A stretch of 64,000 nucleotides of DNA from Acuticoccus sp039034015 (GCA_039034015.1 JBCCBM010000011.1:1-64000), one strand, 5' to 3'. Counted from the first letter of the stretch, positions 36,389 through 45,723 are shown. Notes: a model not told the origin generated them from the sequence alone. Numbers and translations: made by a program.

Positions 36389-36979
36389 ATGCGAATGATC
36401 GCACTTGCCCTTGCCGCCGCCGTTGCCCTCACGGCCCCTGCCGCCGCAGCGACCGGCGACGCGCTGCGCAAAGTGAACGCCTACTTCAACTCCATCGAAA
36501 CAATGCGCGGCGAGTTCGTGCAGTTCGGCCCCGATGGATCGCGCACCTCCGGCCGCTTTGCCATCCAAAAGCCCGGAAAGGTCCGCTTCTTTTACGACAA
36601 GCCCTCCGCGCTCGACATTATCGCCGATGGCGGCTCCGTCGCCGTGCGCGACCGCCGGTCCGACACGCAGGACATTTGGCCCCTCAAGCGCACGCCGCTG
36701 CGCTTCCTGCTCGACAACACCATCGACCTCACCAAAGACGCCAAGGTGACCAAGGTGGACGTTCAGCCCGACCTCATCGCCGTCACCATCCAGGAAAGCT
36801 CGGCGTTCGGCGATGGTTCGCTGACGATGATGTTTGACGCCCGCACCAATGAGCTGCGCCAATGGAATGTTGTGGATTCCAAAGGCCAAGAAACATCCGT
36901 CTCGATCTACAATGTGCGCACCGGCGTCACGCTCGACAAAAGCCTCTTTGAGATCGACTACATCAAGCGCATCCAGTGA
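36389..36979 (+). CDS. lolA: Outer-membrane lipoprotein carrier protein LolA
   Basis: A 196-aa periplasmic chaperone with a signal peptide (MRMIALALAAAVALTAPAAA). The LolA pattern is visible: LRKVNAYFNSIETMRGEFVQ, GRFAIQKPGKVRFFYD, then SLTMMFDARTNELRQW. It ferries lipoproteins from LolCDE to the outer membrane, downstream of Lnt. AGGAT is 8 bases before the ATG. The ftsK-(orphan)-lolA order is a variant of the common ftsK-lolA pair. Confidence 0.94.
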   Translation: MRMIALALAAAVALTAPAAAATGDALRKVNAYFNSIETMRGEFVQFGPDGSRTSGRFAIQKPGKVRFFYDKPSALDIIADGGSVAVRDRRSDTQDIWPLKRTPLRFLLDNTIDLTKDAKVTKVDVQPDLIAVTIQESSAFGDGSLTMMFDARTNELRQWNVVDSKGQETSVSIYNVRTGVTLDKSLFEIDYIKRIQ

Positions 36980-37458
36980 TCGGGCGAAGCCCTGCGGGGG
37001 GGCGCAAGTTTCTCGTCATCATCGATGACACGCCCGAATGCGGGCAGGCGCTGCTTTATGCAGCGCTGCGCGCCCAGCGCACCGGCGCCACCGTCCTCGC
37101 CGCAGTGGTGGCCGCCAAGAGCGAGTTTCAACACTGGCTGGGCGTTGAGGAGCGCATGCGCGAGGAGGCGGAGGAGGAGGCCAACGAGATGTTGGACCGC
37201 GCCTTCCGCGCCCTTGGCAACCACAACCTTGATGAGCCGGAGCGGCGCATTGTGGTGGCCACGCGCACCGAAGGCATTCGCGAGATTATCGGCGACGACC
37301 CGGCGATTGCCGTTCTGGTTTTGGCGGCCGCCGCAGGCTCCGACGGGCCGGGGCCGCTGGTGAACGCCATCGCCGGCGGCCAGTCGGGCGGCTACCCCGT
37401 GCCGGTGACAATTGTGCCCGGCGGCCTCACCACCGAAGAGATTGAGGCGATCGCCTGA
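36976..37458 (+). CDS. Universal stress protein (UspA family)
   Basis: A 160-aa cytoplasmic protein with the UspA alpha/beta fold: KFLVIIDDTPECGQALLYAA at the N terminus, and the C-terminal nucleotide-loop equivalent (VLVLAAAAGSDGPGPLVNAI then PVPVTIVPGG). GTG start shares GTGA with the lolA stop, so the two are co-translated. The trigger is unknown. Confidence 0.88.
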   Translation: MIGRSPAGGRKFLVIIDDTPECGQALLYAALRAQRTGATVLAAVVAAKSEFQHWLGVEERMREEAEEEANEMLDRAFRALGNHNLDEPERRIVVATRTEGIREIIGDDPAIAVLVLAAAAGSDGPGPLVNAIAGGQSGGYPVPVTIVPGGLTTEEIEAIA

Positions 37459-37464
37459 GCCGCG

Positions 37465-38094
37465 TCAGCGCCCGGTGACGGCCCGCGCTTCGGCGACCAC
37501 TGGGTTGCGCAGGGGCTGGCGGGTGCCCGACGCGATTGTGGTGGGCTGGTAGGGTTCGCGGCCAAACACCTCGTTCACCATCGGCACGAACTTTTCCACA
37601 GGCAAACTTTCGTAGTCGGGGTCGAACGAAAGCTGGTCCCACCGCTCGCAGAATTTGACGCAATCGTCGTAGTACGGGTTGTCCTTGTGGCGGCGCCGCA
37701 CATCCCGATCGCCGCCAAAATGGTGGGCGTAGTAGTAGCGCTGGAAAAGGCCGTGGTGGGCGACCACCCAGGTGCACTGCTCGCGCACGTAGGGGCGCAG
37801 GACGGCGGCGGCAAACTCGTCGTGGTTGTAAGGGGCGAACATGTCGCCGACATCGTGGAAGAGGGACGTGATGATCCAGTCCGCGTCCGCCCCGTCCCGC
37901 CAGGCGCGGCTTGCCACCTGGAGGCAGTGCTCGCGCCGGCTCACCCTGTAGGCGGACGGTGTCCCATCAAGGTCCTCCAGAAGCTTGAGGAGCCGATCCG
38001 AGACCGCGCCCGCGGCCGAGCGCTCCGCCCGCTCCAGGAACATGAAGTCGGCCCTGTCCCCGTCCGACATTGCGGTGAACTTGACGTGGCGCAT
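37465..38094 (-). CDS. HD-domain protein, possible diiron oxygenase-like or phosphohydrolase
   Basis: A 209-aa soluble protein with an HD metal centre. Candidate ligands run in order: EH (REHCLQVA), HD (SLFHDVGD), NHDEFAAAV, VVAHHGLFQ, and a late Asp in CERWDQLSFD. This spacing resembles the HD-domain mixed-valent diiron oxygenases PhnZ/TmpB, which cleave C-P bonds, more than a classical HD phosphohydrolase; that is inference. It starts 4 bases after the M20 amidohydrolase gene's stop, so the two form an operon. Confidence 0.78.
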   Translation of the reverse strand: MRHVKFTAMSDGDRADFMFLERAERSAAGAVSDRLLKLLEDLDGTPSAYRVSRREHCLQVASRAWRDGADADWIITSLFHDVGDMFAPYNHDEFAAAVLRPYVREQCTWVVAHHGLFQRYYYAHHFGGDRDVRRRHKDNPYYDDCVKFCERWDQLSFDPDYESLPVEKFVPMVNEVFGREPYQPTTIASGTRQPLRNPVVAEARAVTGR

Positions 38095-38098
38095 CGCC

Positions 38099-39271
38099 TC
38101 ACGCGGCCCGCGGCAAGGCCGTCTCGACCAGCGTTGCCCAGTAGGAGCAGCCGACCGGGATCAGCTCGTCGTTAAAATCGTAGGCCTCGTTGTGGAGGTT
38201 GGCGACATCTTCGCCAACGCCGGCAAAGATGAACGCCCCCGGCACGGTGTTGAGCATGAACGAGAAATCCTCGCCGCCCATCGTGGGGACGATGTTGCGG
38301 TTGACGTTGGGCTCACCCACCACCTTGGCGGCAATGTCGCCGGCAAAGTCGGCCTCGTCGGCATCGTTCTCGGTCACTGGATAATCGCGCAGGTACGTGA
38401 GGCTCGCTTTGACGCCATGGGCCGCGCCCACCTGGGTCACCATGGTCTGGAGCCGCTCCTCCATCAGATCGCGAATTTCGGGCTTTAGCGTGCGCACCGT
38501 CCCGCGCAGCTCTGCGGTTTGGGGGATGATGTTGTCGGCGGTGCCCGCGTTGAACATCGTGATCGACAACACCGCCGCCTCCAGCGGGTCTGCGTTGCGC
38601 GAGACGATGGATTGCGCCGCCGTCACAATCGCCGCGCCCGCCACAATGGGGTCGGCCGAAAATTGCGGCCGCGCGGCGTGCCCGCCAAGCCCTTCGATGG
38701 AGATGCGCAGGCGATCGGCGGAGGCCATCAAAGGCCCCGGCCGCAGCGCAAAGGTGCCGACCTTCATTCCCGGGAAATTGTGCATCCCATAAATGCGCTG
38801 GATGCCGTAGCGGGTGACGAGGCCATCATCGAGCATCGCCTGCGCGCCCGCGCCGCCCTCCTCGGCCGGCTGGAAGACGACCACCACCGTCCCATCAAAA
38901 TTGCGGGTCTCGCTGAGATATTTCGCCGCGCCGAGGAGCATTGCGGTGTGCCCATCGTGGCCGCAGGCGTGCATTTTGCCGGGCGTTGCGGAGGCCCAGG
39001 GCTTGCCGGTCTTTTCGGTGAGGGGCAGCGCGTCCATATCAGCGCGAAGGCCAATCACCTTGCCGGAGGAGCCGTTCCCTTTGATGACGCCGACAACCCC
39101 GGTGCGGCCAACGCCCGTTTCCACAGCGTCGACCCCAAAGGCGCGCAGCTTTTCCGCCACTTGGGCGGCGGTGCGCTCCACATCGTACAAAAGCTCGGGG
39201 TGTTGATGGAAATCGCGCCGCCATGCGGTAATTTCGTCGGCAAGGTCATGGAACCGGTTCACGATTGGCAT
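38099..39271 (-). CDS. M20-family amidohydrolase (hippurate hydrolase-like)
   Basis: A 390-aa metal-dependent amidase/carboxypeptidase. The family shows RRDFHQHPELLYDVERTA, GLRADMDALP, the metal site MHACGHDGHTAMLLG, the catalytic EE in QPAEEGG and the C-terminal MGGEDFSFML. It should hydrolyse N-acyl amino acids. The start at 39271 has GGAG 10 bases upstream; a longer frame upstream has no similarity. Forms an operon with the HD-domain gene. Confidence 0.93.
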   Translation of the reverse strand: MPIVNRFHDLADEITAWRRDFHQHPELLYDVERTAAQVAEKLRAFGVDAVETGVGRTGVVGVIKGNGSSGKVIGLRADMDALPLTEKTGKPWASATPGKMHACGHDGHTAMLLGAAKYLSETRNFDGTVVVVFQPAEEGGAGAQAMLDDGLVTRYGIQRIYGMHNFPGMKVGTFALRPGPLMASADRLRISIEGLGGHAARPQFSADPIVAGAAIVTAAQSIVSRNADPLEAAVLSITMFNAGTADNIIPQTAELRGTVRTLKPEIRDLMEERLQTMVTQVGAAHGVKASLTYLRDYPVTENDADEADFAGDIAAKVVGEPNVNRNIVPTMGGEDFSFMLNTVPGAFIFAGVGEDVANLHNEAYDFNDELIPVGCSYWATLVETALPRAA

Positions 39272-39456
39272 GGCCAAAAAACTCCTGGCGGTGGGCGTCA
39301 GCGACGCTTCAACCACAGGATGGCGCAACCGGCAATCGACAGCCCGCCGCACACGATCGTGACGGGGCGGGAAGCCGCGCCGCTTGCCCCGCGCGCCGGG
39401 GTGGTTAATGTCGGGGGGCCCGTCGTGCGTGTCAGCCGTCACAAGGGGGATTTTCC

Positions 39457-42009
39457 ATGGCAACGCCGTTGAACACTCGGCTGAAGCGGCTCATCGCCTC
39501 CGCCAGCGCCGCCATCACCTGGGAACGGGCCTGGCCCGCGCTCGCCCCCATGGTGGGCGTGGTCGCCCTCTTCGTCGGCACCGCGCTGATGGGCCTTTGG
39601 GCGCCGCTCCCCCCGGTTGCAAAAGCCGTTGGCCTTGCCGCATTCGCGGCGCTCTTTGTGCTCGCCGCCCTTCGCGTGCGCCGCCTCACCCTCCCTGCGC
39701 GCGAGGATGCGCTGCGCCGGCTGGAGGAGGATGCCGCCCTCCCCCACCGGCCGCTCGGCACCTACGAAGACCAGCTGGCCGGTGACGCGTCCGACCCTGT
39801 CACGCGGGGCCTTTGGCAACTTCACCGTCAGCGGGCCCGCGCGCGCCTTGCCAAACTGCGCTTTGCGGTTCCCCGCGCAACGCTCGTCCCCCACGATCCG
39901 TTTGCGCTGCGCACATTTGTGGGCATCGTCCTCTTTGTGGGCATTGCGGTGGGCGCCGGCGCGGTGGCCGAACGGCTGATCACCCCGTTTGATTTTTCCG
40001 ACCCCGCGGCGGGGCGCACCGAGACCGCCTTCCGGCTTGACGCATGGGTCACCCCGCCGGCCTACACGCGCAAGGCGCCGCTCTTTCTCTCCTCCCGCAC
40101 CCGGGTCGAAACCGTAAACGGCATTGCCGTTCCCGCAGGATCGGTCCTCACCGTGCAGGCGCAGGGCGCAGAGGGGCTTGACCTTCTGGTGTCTGGCGCG
40201 GCGGGTGAACGGGCGGAGGGGATGACCGCGCTCGGCACAGAGCCCGGCGAGGCCCTGGCCGGCGCCGTCCAAGGCCTTGTCGAGATTGACGGGCCCATGG
40301 CCGTCGAAGTCCGTCGCGAGGGCGTGACGGTCGACGGCTGGCAGTTCCGCGCAGAGGGGGACACGCCGCCCACCGCCACCCTCACCAACGCCCCCGAGGC
40401 CAACCGCCGCGGCGGGTTTGAGCTCCGCTACACGCTGGACGACGATTACGGGATTGTCGCAGCCGACGCGTTCGTGACCCCCTCTCAGGCTGGCGAAGGC
40501 CGCCGCCCCTTGGTGGACAACCCCACATTTACCCTCACGCTCCCGTCAGGCCCGGGCCTGCGGGGCGCGGCTCGCACCGCCCACGATCTCAGCCGCCACC
40601 CCTTTGCGGGCATGGAGGTGACCGTCAAAGTGCGCGCCACCGATGGGCTTGGCCAAACCGGATATTCGGGGCGCGAGGCGTTCCGCCTTCCGGCGCGCAC
40701 CTTCGTGAACCCGGTTGCCAAAGCGCTGGTGGAGCAGCGGCGCATCTTGGCGCTTGACGCCAACCGGCACACGGCCGTCCTCGACGCCATGGACCTCATT
40801 CTTTTGGAACCTGAGGGGATTGGCAGCCCCGGTGCGTTCCTCGCAGTGCGCGCGGCCTATGGTGACCTTGTGGCCGCCCGCACCGACGATGACCTTCGCG
40901 AGATGCTCGACCGGCTGTGGGAGCTTGCCCTCATGCTGGAGGATGACGGCATGAGCGATGCCCAGCGCGCCCTTGAGGCCGCCCAGGAGCGTTTGCGCCA
41001 AGCGATGGAAGACGGCGCAACGCCTGAAGAGATTGCCCGGCTGATGCAAGAGCTGCGCGAGGCGATGCAGCAGTACCTGCAGGCGCTTGCCCAGCGCGGC
41101 CAGCAGCAACAACAGCAAAACAGCCAAAACCAGCAAAACAGCCAGCAGCTCACCCAGCAAAGCCTCGACGACCTCATGAACCGCATCGAGGAGCTGGCGC
41201 GGCAGGGCCGGATGGACGAAGCCGAGGCGCTGCTCGCCGAGCTTGCCCAGATGATGCAGAACCTTCAGGTGGCCGAGGGGCAGCAGGGCGAGGGCAACCC
41301 CATGGGCCAGGACGGTCAGACGCTGGATGAGCTCGGCCGCATGATCCAGCGCCAGCAGCAACTGATGGATGAGACCTTTGGCATGGGCCAAAACCCCGGC
41401 CAGCAGGGCGAGGGGCAAGAGCCCGGCAACCAACCGGGCCAGCGGCCTGGCGAGGGCCAGTTCGGTCAGCAGCCCGGCCAACAACCGGGCCAAGGGCAAA
41501 ACGGCCAAATGTCGCCCTCCGAGCGGGCCGACGCCCTGCGCCGCCTTCAGGAGCAGCAGCAGGCGCTTCGCCAAGAGCTTCAAAACCTGATGCAACGGCT
41601 TGAAGAGCAGGGGTTTGAGCCCGGCGATCGCCTGGGCGATGCGGGCCAATCCATGGGCGATGCGGGCGATGCGCTCGGCGAGGGCCAATCGGGCCAAGCG
41701 GTGGACGAGCAGGGCGAGGCGCTGCGGGCCCTTCGCGAGGGCGCCCAGGATATGGCCCAGCAGCTTGCCGAGGCCCAGGGCCAGCCCGGCCCCGGCCAAC
41801 AGCGCGGCCAGCCCGACGCCAACGCCCAGCGCGACCCCCTCGGCCGCTCCCGCCGCGAGGGCGGCTATGTCGACACCAGCCGCGTCGGCATCCCCGACGA
41901 GATCGACACCCAGAGGGCCCGCCGCATCCTCCAAGAGCTGCGCAAGCGTCTGGGCGACGTCGAGATCCCGCGCCTAGAACGCGATTATCTGGAGCGCCTA
42001 ATCCCTTAA
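39457..42009 (+). CDS. TIGR02302/DUF4175 family large membrane protein
   Basis: An 850-aa protein typical of alphaproteobacteria, function unproven. Three hydrophobic segments (about 30-52, 58-75, 150-172) anchor it. A large beta-rich extracytoplasmic region follows. The part from about residue 490 to 800 is helical and very rich in Gln, Gly, Glu and Met (runs such as QQQQQNSQNQQNSQQ and GQQPGQQPGQGQNG), suggesting coiled coil and disorder. The C terminus is conserved (IPDEIDTQRARRILQELRKR). It is divergent from the M20 gene across 185 bp. Confidence 0.87.
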   Translation: MATPLNTRLKRLIASASAAITWERAWPALAPMVGVVALFVGTALMGLWAPLPPVAKAVGLAAFAALFVLAALRVRRLTLPAREDALRRLEEDAALPHRPLGTYEDQLAGDASDPVTRGLWQLHRQRARARLAKLRFAVPRATLVPHDPFALRTFVGIVLFVGIAVGAGAVAERLITPFDFSDPAAGRTETAFRLDAWVTPPAYTRKAPLFLSSRTRVETVNGIAVPAGSVLTVQAQGAEGLDLLVSGAAGERAEGMTALGTEPGEALAGAVQGLVEIDGPMAVEVRREGVTVDGWQFRAEGDTPPTATLTNAPEANRRGGFELRYTLDDDYGIVAADAFVTPSQAGEGRRPLVDNPTFTLTLPSGPGLRGAARTAHDLSRHPFAGMEVTVKVRATDGLGQTGYSGREAFRLPARTFVNPVAKALVEQRRILALDANRHTAVLDAMDLILLEPEGIGSPGAFLAVRAAYGDLVAARTDDDLREMLDRLWELALMLEDDGMSDAQRALEAAQERLRQAMEDGATPEEIARLMQELREAMQQYLQALAQRGQQQQQQNSQNQQNSQQLTQQSLDDLMNRIEELARQGRMDEAEALLAELAQMMQNLQVAEGQQGEGNPMGQDGQTLDELGRMIQRQQQLMDETFGMGQNPGQQGEGQEPGNQPGQRPGEGQFGQQPGQQPGQGQNGQMSPSERADALRRLQEQQQALRQELQNLMQRLEEQGFEPGDRLGDAGQSMGDAGDALGEGQSGQAVDEQGEALRALREGAQDMAQQLAEAQGQPGPGQQRGQPDANAQRDPLGRSRREGGYVDTSRVGIPDEIDTQRARRILQELRKRLGDVEIPRLERDYLERLIP

Positions 42010-42150
42010 GTTTTGGGGGAGGCGCGGGTCATGTGGATGGCCCGTGCGGCCGTCACGGCCTGCCAAAGGCGTCGGCGCTTCATGGCGGGCGGGGAACAGT
42101 CGCCACGTCGAACCGCCCAACCGCAATCGTCACGGTGCGGCGCGGCGGGG

Positions 42151-42711
42151 TCAGACGTTACGGGCGATGAGTTCGGCGAGATTTTGCCAGGCGCGGTCGT
42201 GGGCGGCCACCACCTCGCTCGGCAAGTTGGAGCGGGCGGCGGCGTGGACCACAAAGGGCTTGATGCGGTTGCGGGCGGGCATGTCGTCCCGCCGAACGGC
42301 AAATTGGCCAGAGAGGCGCAAGTTGCCGCCGGTCTCGACCACCATCTCTTCCACGCGGACGCGGATTTCGGCATCAGGAAGGCCATCGAGGGGCCAGGGG
42401 TCAACCGCAACGCGGCGCCCGGAAATGTCGGTGAGGTGGCGCACCAGGGCGTAGGCCATGGCGCGCTCCGGATCATCGCCCCAATCCGCCTCGGGAAGGC
42501 CCACCAATGCGCCTGTGTTGTCCTTCACGACAATTTTCGTCTCCTTGGCGTAGCTTGGCAAGGAGACCTTTGCGATCAGGATGGTTTTGGCGGACGTGTG
42601 GATTGAGGCCGGCGGGCCAATGTCAACGGGCGCCACCGTGTATTTTGGCGCTTCACTGCCAACGCACCCGGCCAACAACGCAGCAATGAGGCCAATGGCA
42701 TGAAAACGCAT
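42151..42711 (-). CDS. pqiC: PqiC-like outer-membrane lipoprotein
   Basis: A 186-aa lipoprotein of the ABC-type transport auxiliary (PqiC/YmbA) family. The lipobox LLAGC is at about residues 12-16. Family features include the PPAS-TILIAKVSLPSY segment and terminal RAWQNLAELIA. In the Pqi system it partners PqiB at the outer membrane. It starts 3 bases after pqiB. Confidence 0.87.
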   Translation of the reverse strand: MRFHAIGLIAALLAGCVGSEAPKYTVAPVDIGPPASIHTSAKTILIAKVSLPSYAKETKIVVKDNTGALVGLPEADWGDDPERAMAYALVRHLTDISGRRVAVDPWPLDGLPDAEIRVRVEEMVVETGGNLRLSGQFAVRRDDMPARNRIKPFVVHAAARSNLPSEVVAAHDRAWQNLAELIARNV

Positions 42712-42714
42712 GAC

Positions 42715-44460
42715 TTACCGTCCTGTGATGAGGGAGTTGGGGTTGCGCTCGATGGTGCGCGCAAGAGAGCGAAACGCCTCCGCGGTGGATGACACCTGGC
42801 CGATCGCCTCCCGAAGGTCGCCATAAAAACGAGAACTTGGAGAGTAGCCGTCCACCACGGCCTGGAGGTTTTGCGCAGCATCATTGAGCCGGCTGACAAG
42901 CCCGGGCAGCGTTGCCACCGCGCCCTCCACCGACGCAAGGGTGCCTTCCGCCGCCTGGAGCGCCGCGTTGAGGCTCTCCACCGCCCCGCCGGCGCGAATT
43001 TCGGCCACAAGGTCGCGCACCTCCGCAAGGGTGCCGTCAACGGTTGCGGGGATGCGCGTGACGCCATCGGCCGCAAGCACCGCTTCCGCCGTCCCCGCAA
43101 CGCGCGAGACGTTGGAGAGCGCCTCGGTGGCCGCCGTCATCAACGCTTCAATCGGAAGGTTTGAGACCCGCGTGACGAGGCCCTCAATGCTTGCCGTCCC
43201 ATCGGCTGCCACCGTGGGCGCGGTGGGGACGAGGCGGCGCCCGTCCGTATCCCGGGTGAGGGTGGCGGGCGCAGCATCCGTGACTTCCGCAAGTTCTAAG
43301 ATCACCGTTTGGCCAAGGATGCCCTCGTTGGCAACGCGCAGGCGAAGGCCCTCCGCCACCCGCGCCTCTAGCGCAGCCTCAAGCGCGTCGCCCGTCAGCC
43401 CCTCGGCGAGGCCAAGCCGCTCGGGCGAGACGCCAAGGTCCACCCGAAGGCGCACGGGCCCGCCCACCGCAGGGTCAGATGCGACACCGGCAAGGTCGTC
43501 CACCTCGCCCACCTTCACGCCCTTGAAGCGGACAAGTGTGCCAAGGCCGAGCCCCTCAACATCCCCATCCAGGAGCGCGGAGAGGGCAATGTCAGGGTCT
43601 GAGCCGCTTTGGAACGCGTCGGCCCGCGCCTCGCCCTCGCTGGGAAAAACGTCGAACGTGTGCCCGGGCTCAATCGCCGCGCCGCCGGTGACGGGGGTGC
43701 CAAAGCTCACCCCGCCTTCGATGAGGGCGGCAAGGCTGTCCACCTTCACCGCAAGGCCGCCGGCGCCCACATTCACCGTGAGGCCCGAGGCATCCCAAAA
43801 GCGGGTGTTGGCGGTGAGCCGTTGATCGTGCGGGGCGGTGATGAAGGCATCCATCGTCACCACCGAGCCACTTTCGGAGAGGACGGGCGTCCCGATGCGC
43901 CCCACCTCAATGCCGCTCGCAAGGACGGGCGCACCGGCGGCCAGCTGACCGCCCGCCCGGGTGCGCAGCGTGATGCGCGTGCCCGCCTCGTCCGCCACCG
44001 AGAGGGGCGGCGTTGCAAGCGCCTCAAAGGTGTCGGCCGGGGTGCCGGAGATCCCATCCCAACTTGCGGCAATGTAGACGCCGGAGAGGAGCGTGCCGAT
44101 CCCGGTCACCCCCCGGGCGGACACTTGGGGTTGGACAAGCCAAAACTCGGCGTCCGCGTCAATATATTGGGCAACACCCTTGTCGACGCGCACTTTTGTT
44201 TCAACGGCGGACATGCCGGCGGCAAAGCCCACCTCCTCCACCAGACCGACCTTGAGGTCGCGGATGCGAAGCTCGGTGGTGTCGGCGCGGATGCCGGCGG
44301 CGGTGGGGAAGGTGATGGTGATCAGCGGGCCCTGGTCGCGATAGGTCTGGTAGACCACCGCGCCCGCGACCCCGATCGCCAGCAACGGCATCAGCCACAC
44401 GAAGGAGATGCGGCGGCGGCCGGTGTCCAGCGCCGGGCGTGCAATGTCGGGCTCGCTCAG
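42715..44460 (-). CDS. pqiB: PqiB-like protein with three MCE domains
   Basis: An approximately 581-aa periplasm-spanning protein with one N-terminal membrane helix (FVWLMPLLAIGVAGAVVY) and three MlaD/MCE domains (about 40-130, 155-250, 280-385), then a helical needle rich in Ala. It likely carries lipids between membranes. The best start is a CTG at 44460: it has GGGAGG 5 bases before it and shares CTGA with the pqiA stop. A TTG at 44490 gives a longer protein but has no ribosome site. Confidence 0.9.
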   Translation of the reverse strand: MSEPDIARPALDTGRRRISFVWLMPLLAIGVAGAVVYQTYRDQGPLITITFPTAAGIRADTTELRIRDLKVGLVEEVGFAAGMSAVETKVRVDKGVAQYIDADAEFWLVQPQVSARGVTGIGTLLSGVYIAASWDGISGTPADTFEALATPPLSVADEAGTRITLRTRAGGQLAAGAPVLASGIEVGRIGTPVLSESGSVVTMDAFITAPHDQRLTANTRFWDASGLTVNVGAGGLAVKVDSLAALIEGGVSFGTPVTGGAAIEPGHTFDVFPSEGEARADAFQSGSDPDIALSALLDGDVEGLGLGTLVRFKGVKVGEVDDLAGVASDPAVGGPVRLRVDLGVSPERLGLAEGLTGDALEAALEARVAEGLRLRVANEGILGQTVILELAEVTDAAPATLTRDTDGRRLVPTAPTVAADGTASIEGLVTRVSNLPIEALMTAATEALSNVSRVAGTAEAVLAADGVTRIPATVDGTLAEVRDLVAEIRAGGAVESLNAALQAAEGTLASVEGAVATLPGLVSRLNDAAQNLQAVVDGYSPSSRFYGDLREAIGQVSSTAEAFRSLARTIERNPNSLITGR

Positions 44461-45092
44461 TGTGGCCTCCCAAGGTTGGCGCGGTCCCAAATCAGGCGGG
44501 GGTCAACGGCCTGGGCCGCCAACATTGTGAAGACGACCGACAGCGCAAAGCAGACCGCAGCAATGCCGGGCTTGATGGTCGCCAACACATCAAATTGAAC
44601 AAGCGCGGTCAAAATAGCGACCACAAACACATCAATCATCGACCAGCGGCCGATGAATTCGACAGCGGCGTGGAGTTGGTGCAACCGGTGCGGGTCGACC
44701 TTGTGCGTCTTGGCGAGCAGAACAGCGAGGTAGCCAATCACCAAGAACTTGCCGACAGGAATGACGACGCTTGCGATGAAGACAATCGCAGCAATCGCGA
44801 TGGCGCCATGGTGGATGAGATCCACCACACCGCCGACGATGGTGGCATCACTTGTTTGAAAGAGCTGTGTGGTGCGCAGCATCGGGTACGTGTTGGCGGG
44901 GATGTAGGCGATGATGCCGGCAATCGTCCACCCCCACACCCGTTGGAGGCTGCGCGTGTCCCGGCTCTCGAGGGAGGCGTGACAGCGGGGGCATGTCTCG
45001 ATCCCGGGGCTCACCACAAGGCCGCAGCTGCGGCAGGCGATGAGGCCGCGGCTCTGCGCCGTCGGGTAGGCGATGTGCGCTTTACCGTCCAT
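44457..45092 (-). CDS. pqiA: PqiA-like membrane protein, second half
   Basis: A 211-aa protein corresponding to one PqiA domain: cytoplasmic zinc-ribbon type cysteines CRSCGLVVSPGIETCPRC followed by four membrane helices (WGWTIAGIIAYIPANTYPML, and others). Typical PqiA fuses two such units; here they are separate genes overlapping by 11 bases. The start at 45092 (MDGKAHIAYP) fits homologues. Confidence 0.88.
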   Translation of the reverse strand: MDGKAHIAYPTAQSRGLIACRSCGLVVSPGIETCPRCHASLESRDTRSLQRVWGWTIAGIIAYIPANTYPMLRTTQLFQTSDATIVGGVVDLIHHGAIAIAAIVFIASVVIPVGKFLVIGYLAVLLAKTHKVDPHRLHQLHAAVEFIGRWSMIDVFVVAILTALVQFDVLATIKPGIAAVCFALSVVFTMLAAQAVDPRLIWDRANLGRPH

Positions 45093-45723
45093 GGCGGGGG
45101 AGAAGCTTTTGCGTGTTTGCAGCGAGCGCCGACCACAGGGTGTTGCGGCACATAAAAGTGTCTTGCAACGCGTTGATGAGGACGAGGAGCGCGAAGGCGT
45201 AAAACGCCGGTCCCATCTCGATCCGCGCCATGCCGGCAAGTTTGACGAGGGCGACCGCAACGCCGAGCATAAAAATCTCGGCCATCGCCCAAGGTTTGAG
45301 CAAGAACGCCCAGCGCAGCGCCCACTCCGCCCCCCGCGCGGTGGGCCGGCCGGTGAGGATCGGCACCAGCGCATAAAGCAAAAGCCCCGCGCGGCCCACC
45401 GGCAGCACCACGATGAAGCCAAGCACCGCCAGCGCAAGGGGCGTCATGATCCCGCTTGCAAAGCCGAGCACCACATCCACCACCGAGGCGGACGCCCCAA
45501 AGCTGCCGGCCGAAAGGCTCAGGAACGGCGCAAACACCACAAGGCCCATCAAGATGACGCTGGTGAGCGCAAGGCCCACCACCCGCGCGATTGCCTCAGG
45601 CTGGCCAAGCGTCAGCCGATAGCCGCACCGCACGCACCGGGTCTTGCGGCTCTGCTCGTGGGGCGCAAAGCGGTGCAGCGTGTCGCACATGGGGCACGCG
45701 ATGAGGTTTGGATCGATCCTCAC
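45082..45723 (-). CDS. pqiA: PqiA-like membrane protein, first half
   Basis: A roughly 213-aa protein with the paired cysteine motif CPMCDTLHR and CVRCGYRL, then four membrane helices (GLALTSVILMGLVVFAPFLS onward). It is the N-terminal equivalent of PqiA. Start is uncertain: GTG at 45723 gives a normal short lead before the CXXC motif, while GTG at 45783 adds 20 atypical residues. With the other half, pqiB and pqiC it makes a four-gene Pqi operon. Confidence 0.86.
   Translation of the reverse strand: MRIDPNLIACPMCDTLHRFAPHEQSRKTRCVRCGYRLTLGQPEAIARVVGLALTSVILMGLVVFAPFLSLSAGSFGASASVVDVVLGFASGIMTPLALAVLGFIVVLPVGRAGLLLYALVPILTGRPTARGAEWALRWAFLLKPWAMAEIFMLGVAVALVKLAGMARIEMGPAFYAFALLVLINALQDTFMCRNTLWSALAANTQKLLPRHGR

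Noticed and set aside
39298..39440. Minus-strand frame in the M20/TIGR02302 gap ending in a hydrophobic segment and KRR, like a C-terminal membrane anchor
   Set aside because: It has no ATG, GTG or TTG start and no ribosome site, and it is short; it is probably chance.
40960..41830. Gln/Gly-rich tandem coding repeats considered as a mobile or CRISPR-like array
   Set aside because: They are in-frame low-complexity codons within the TIGR02302 protein, where the family is normally Gln-rich.
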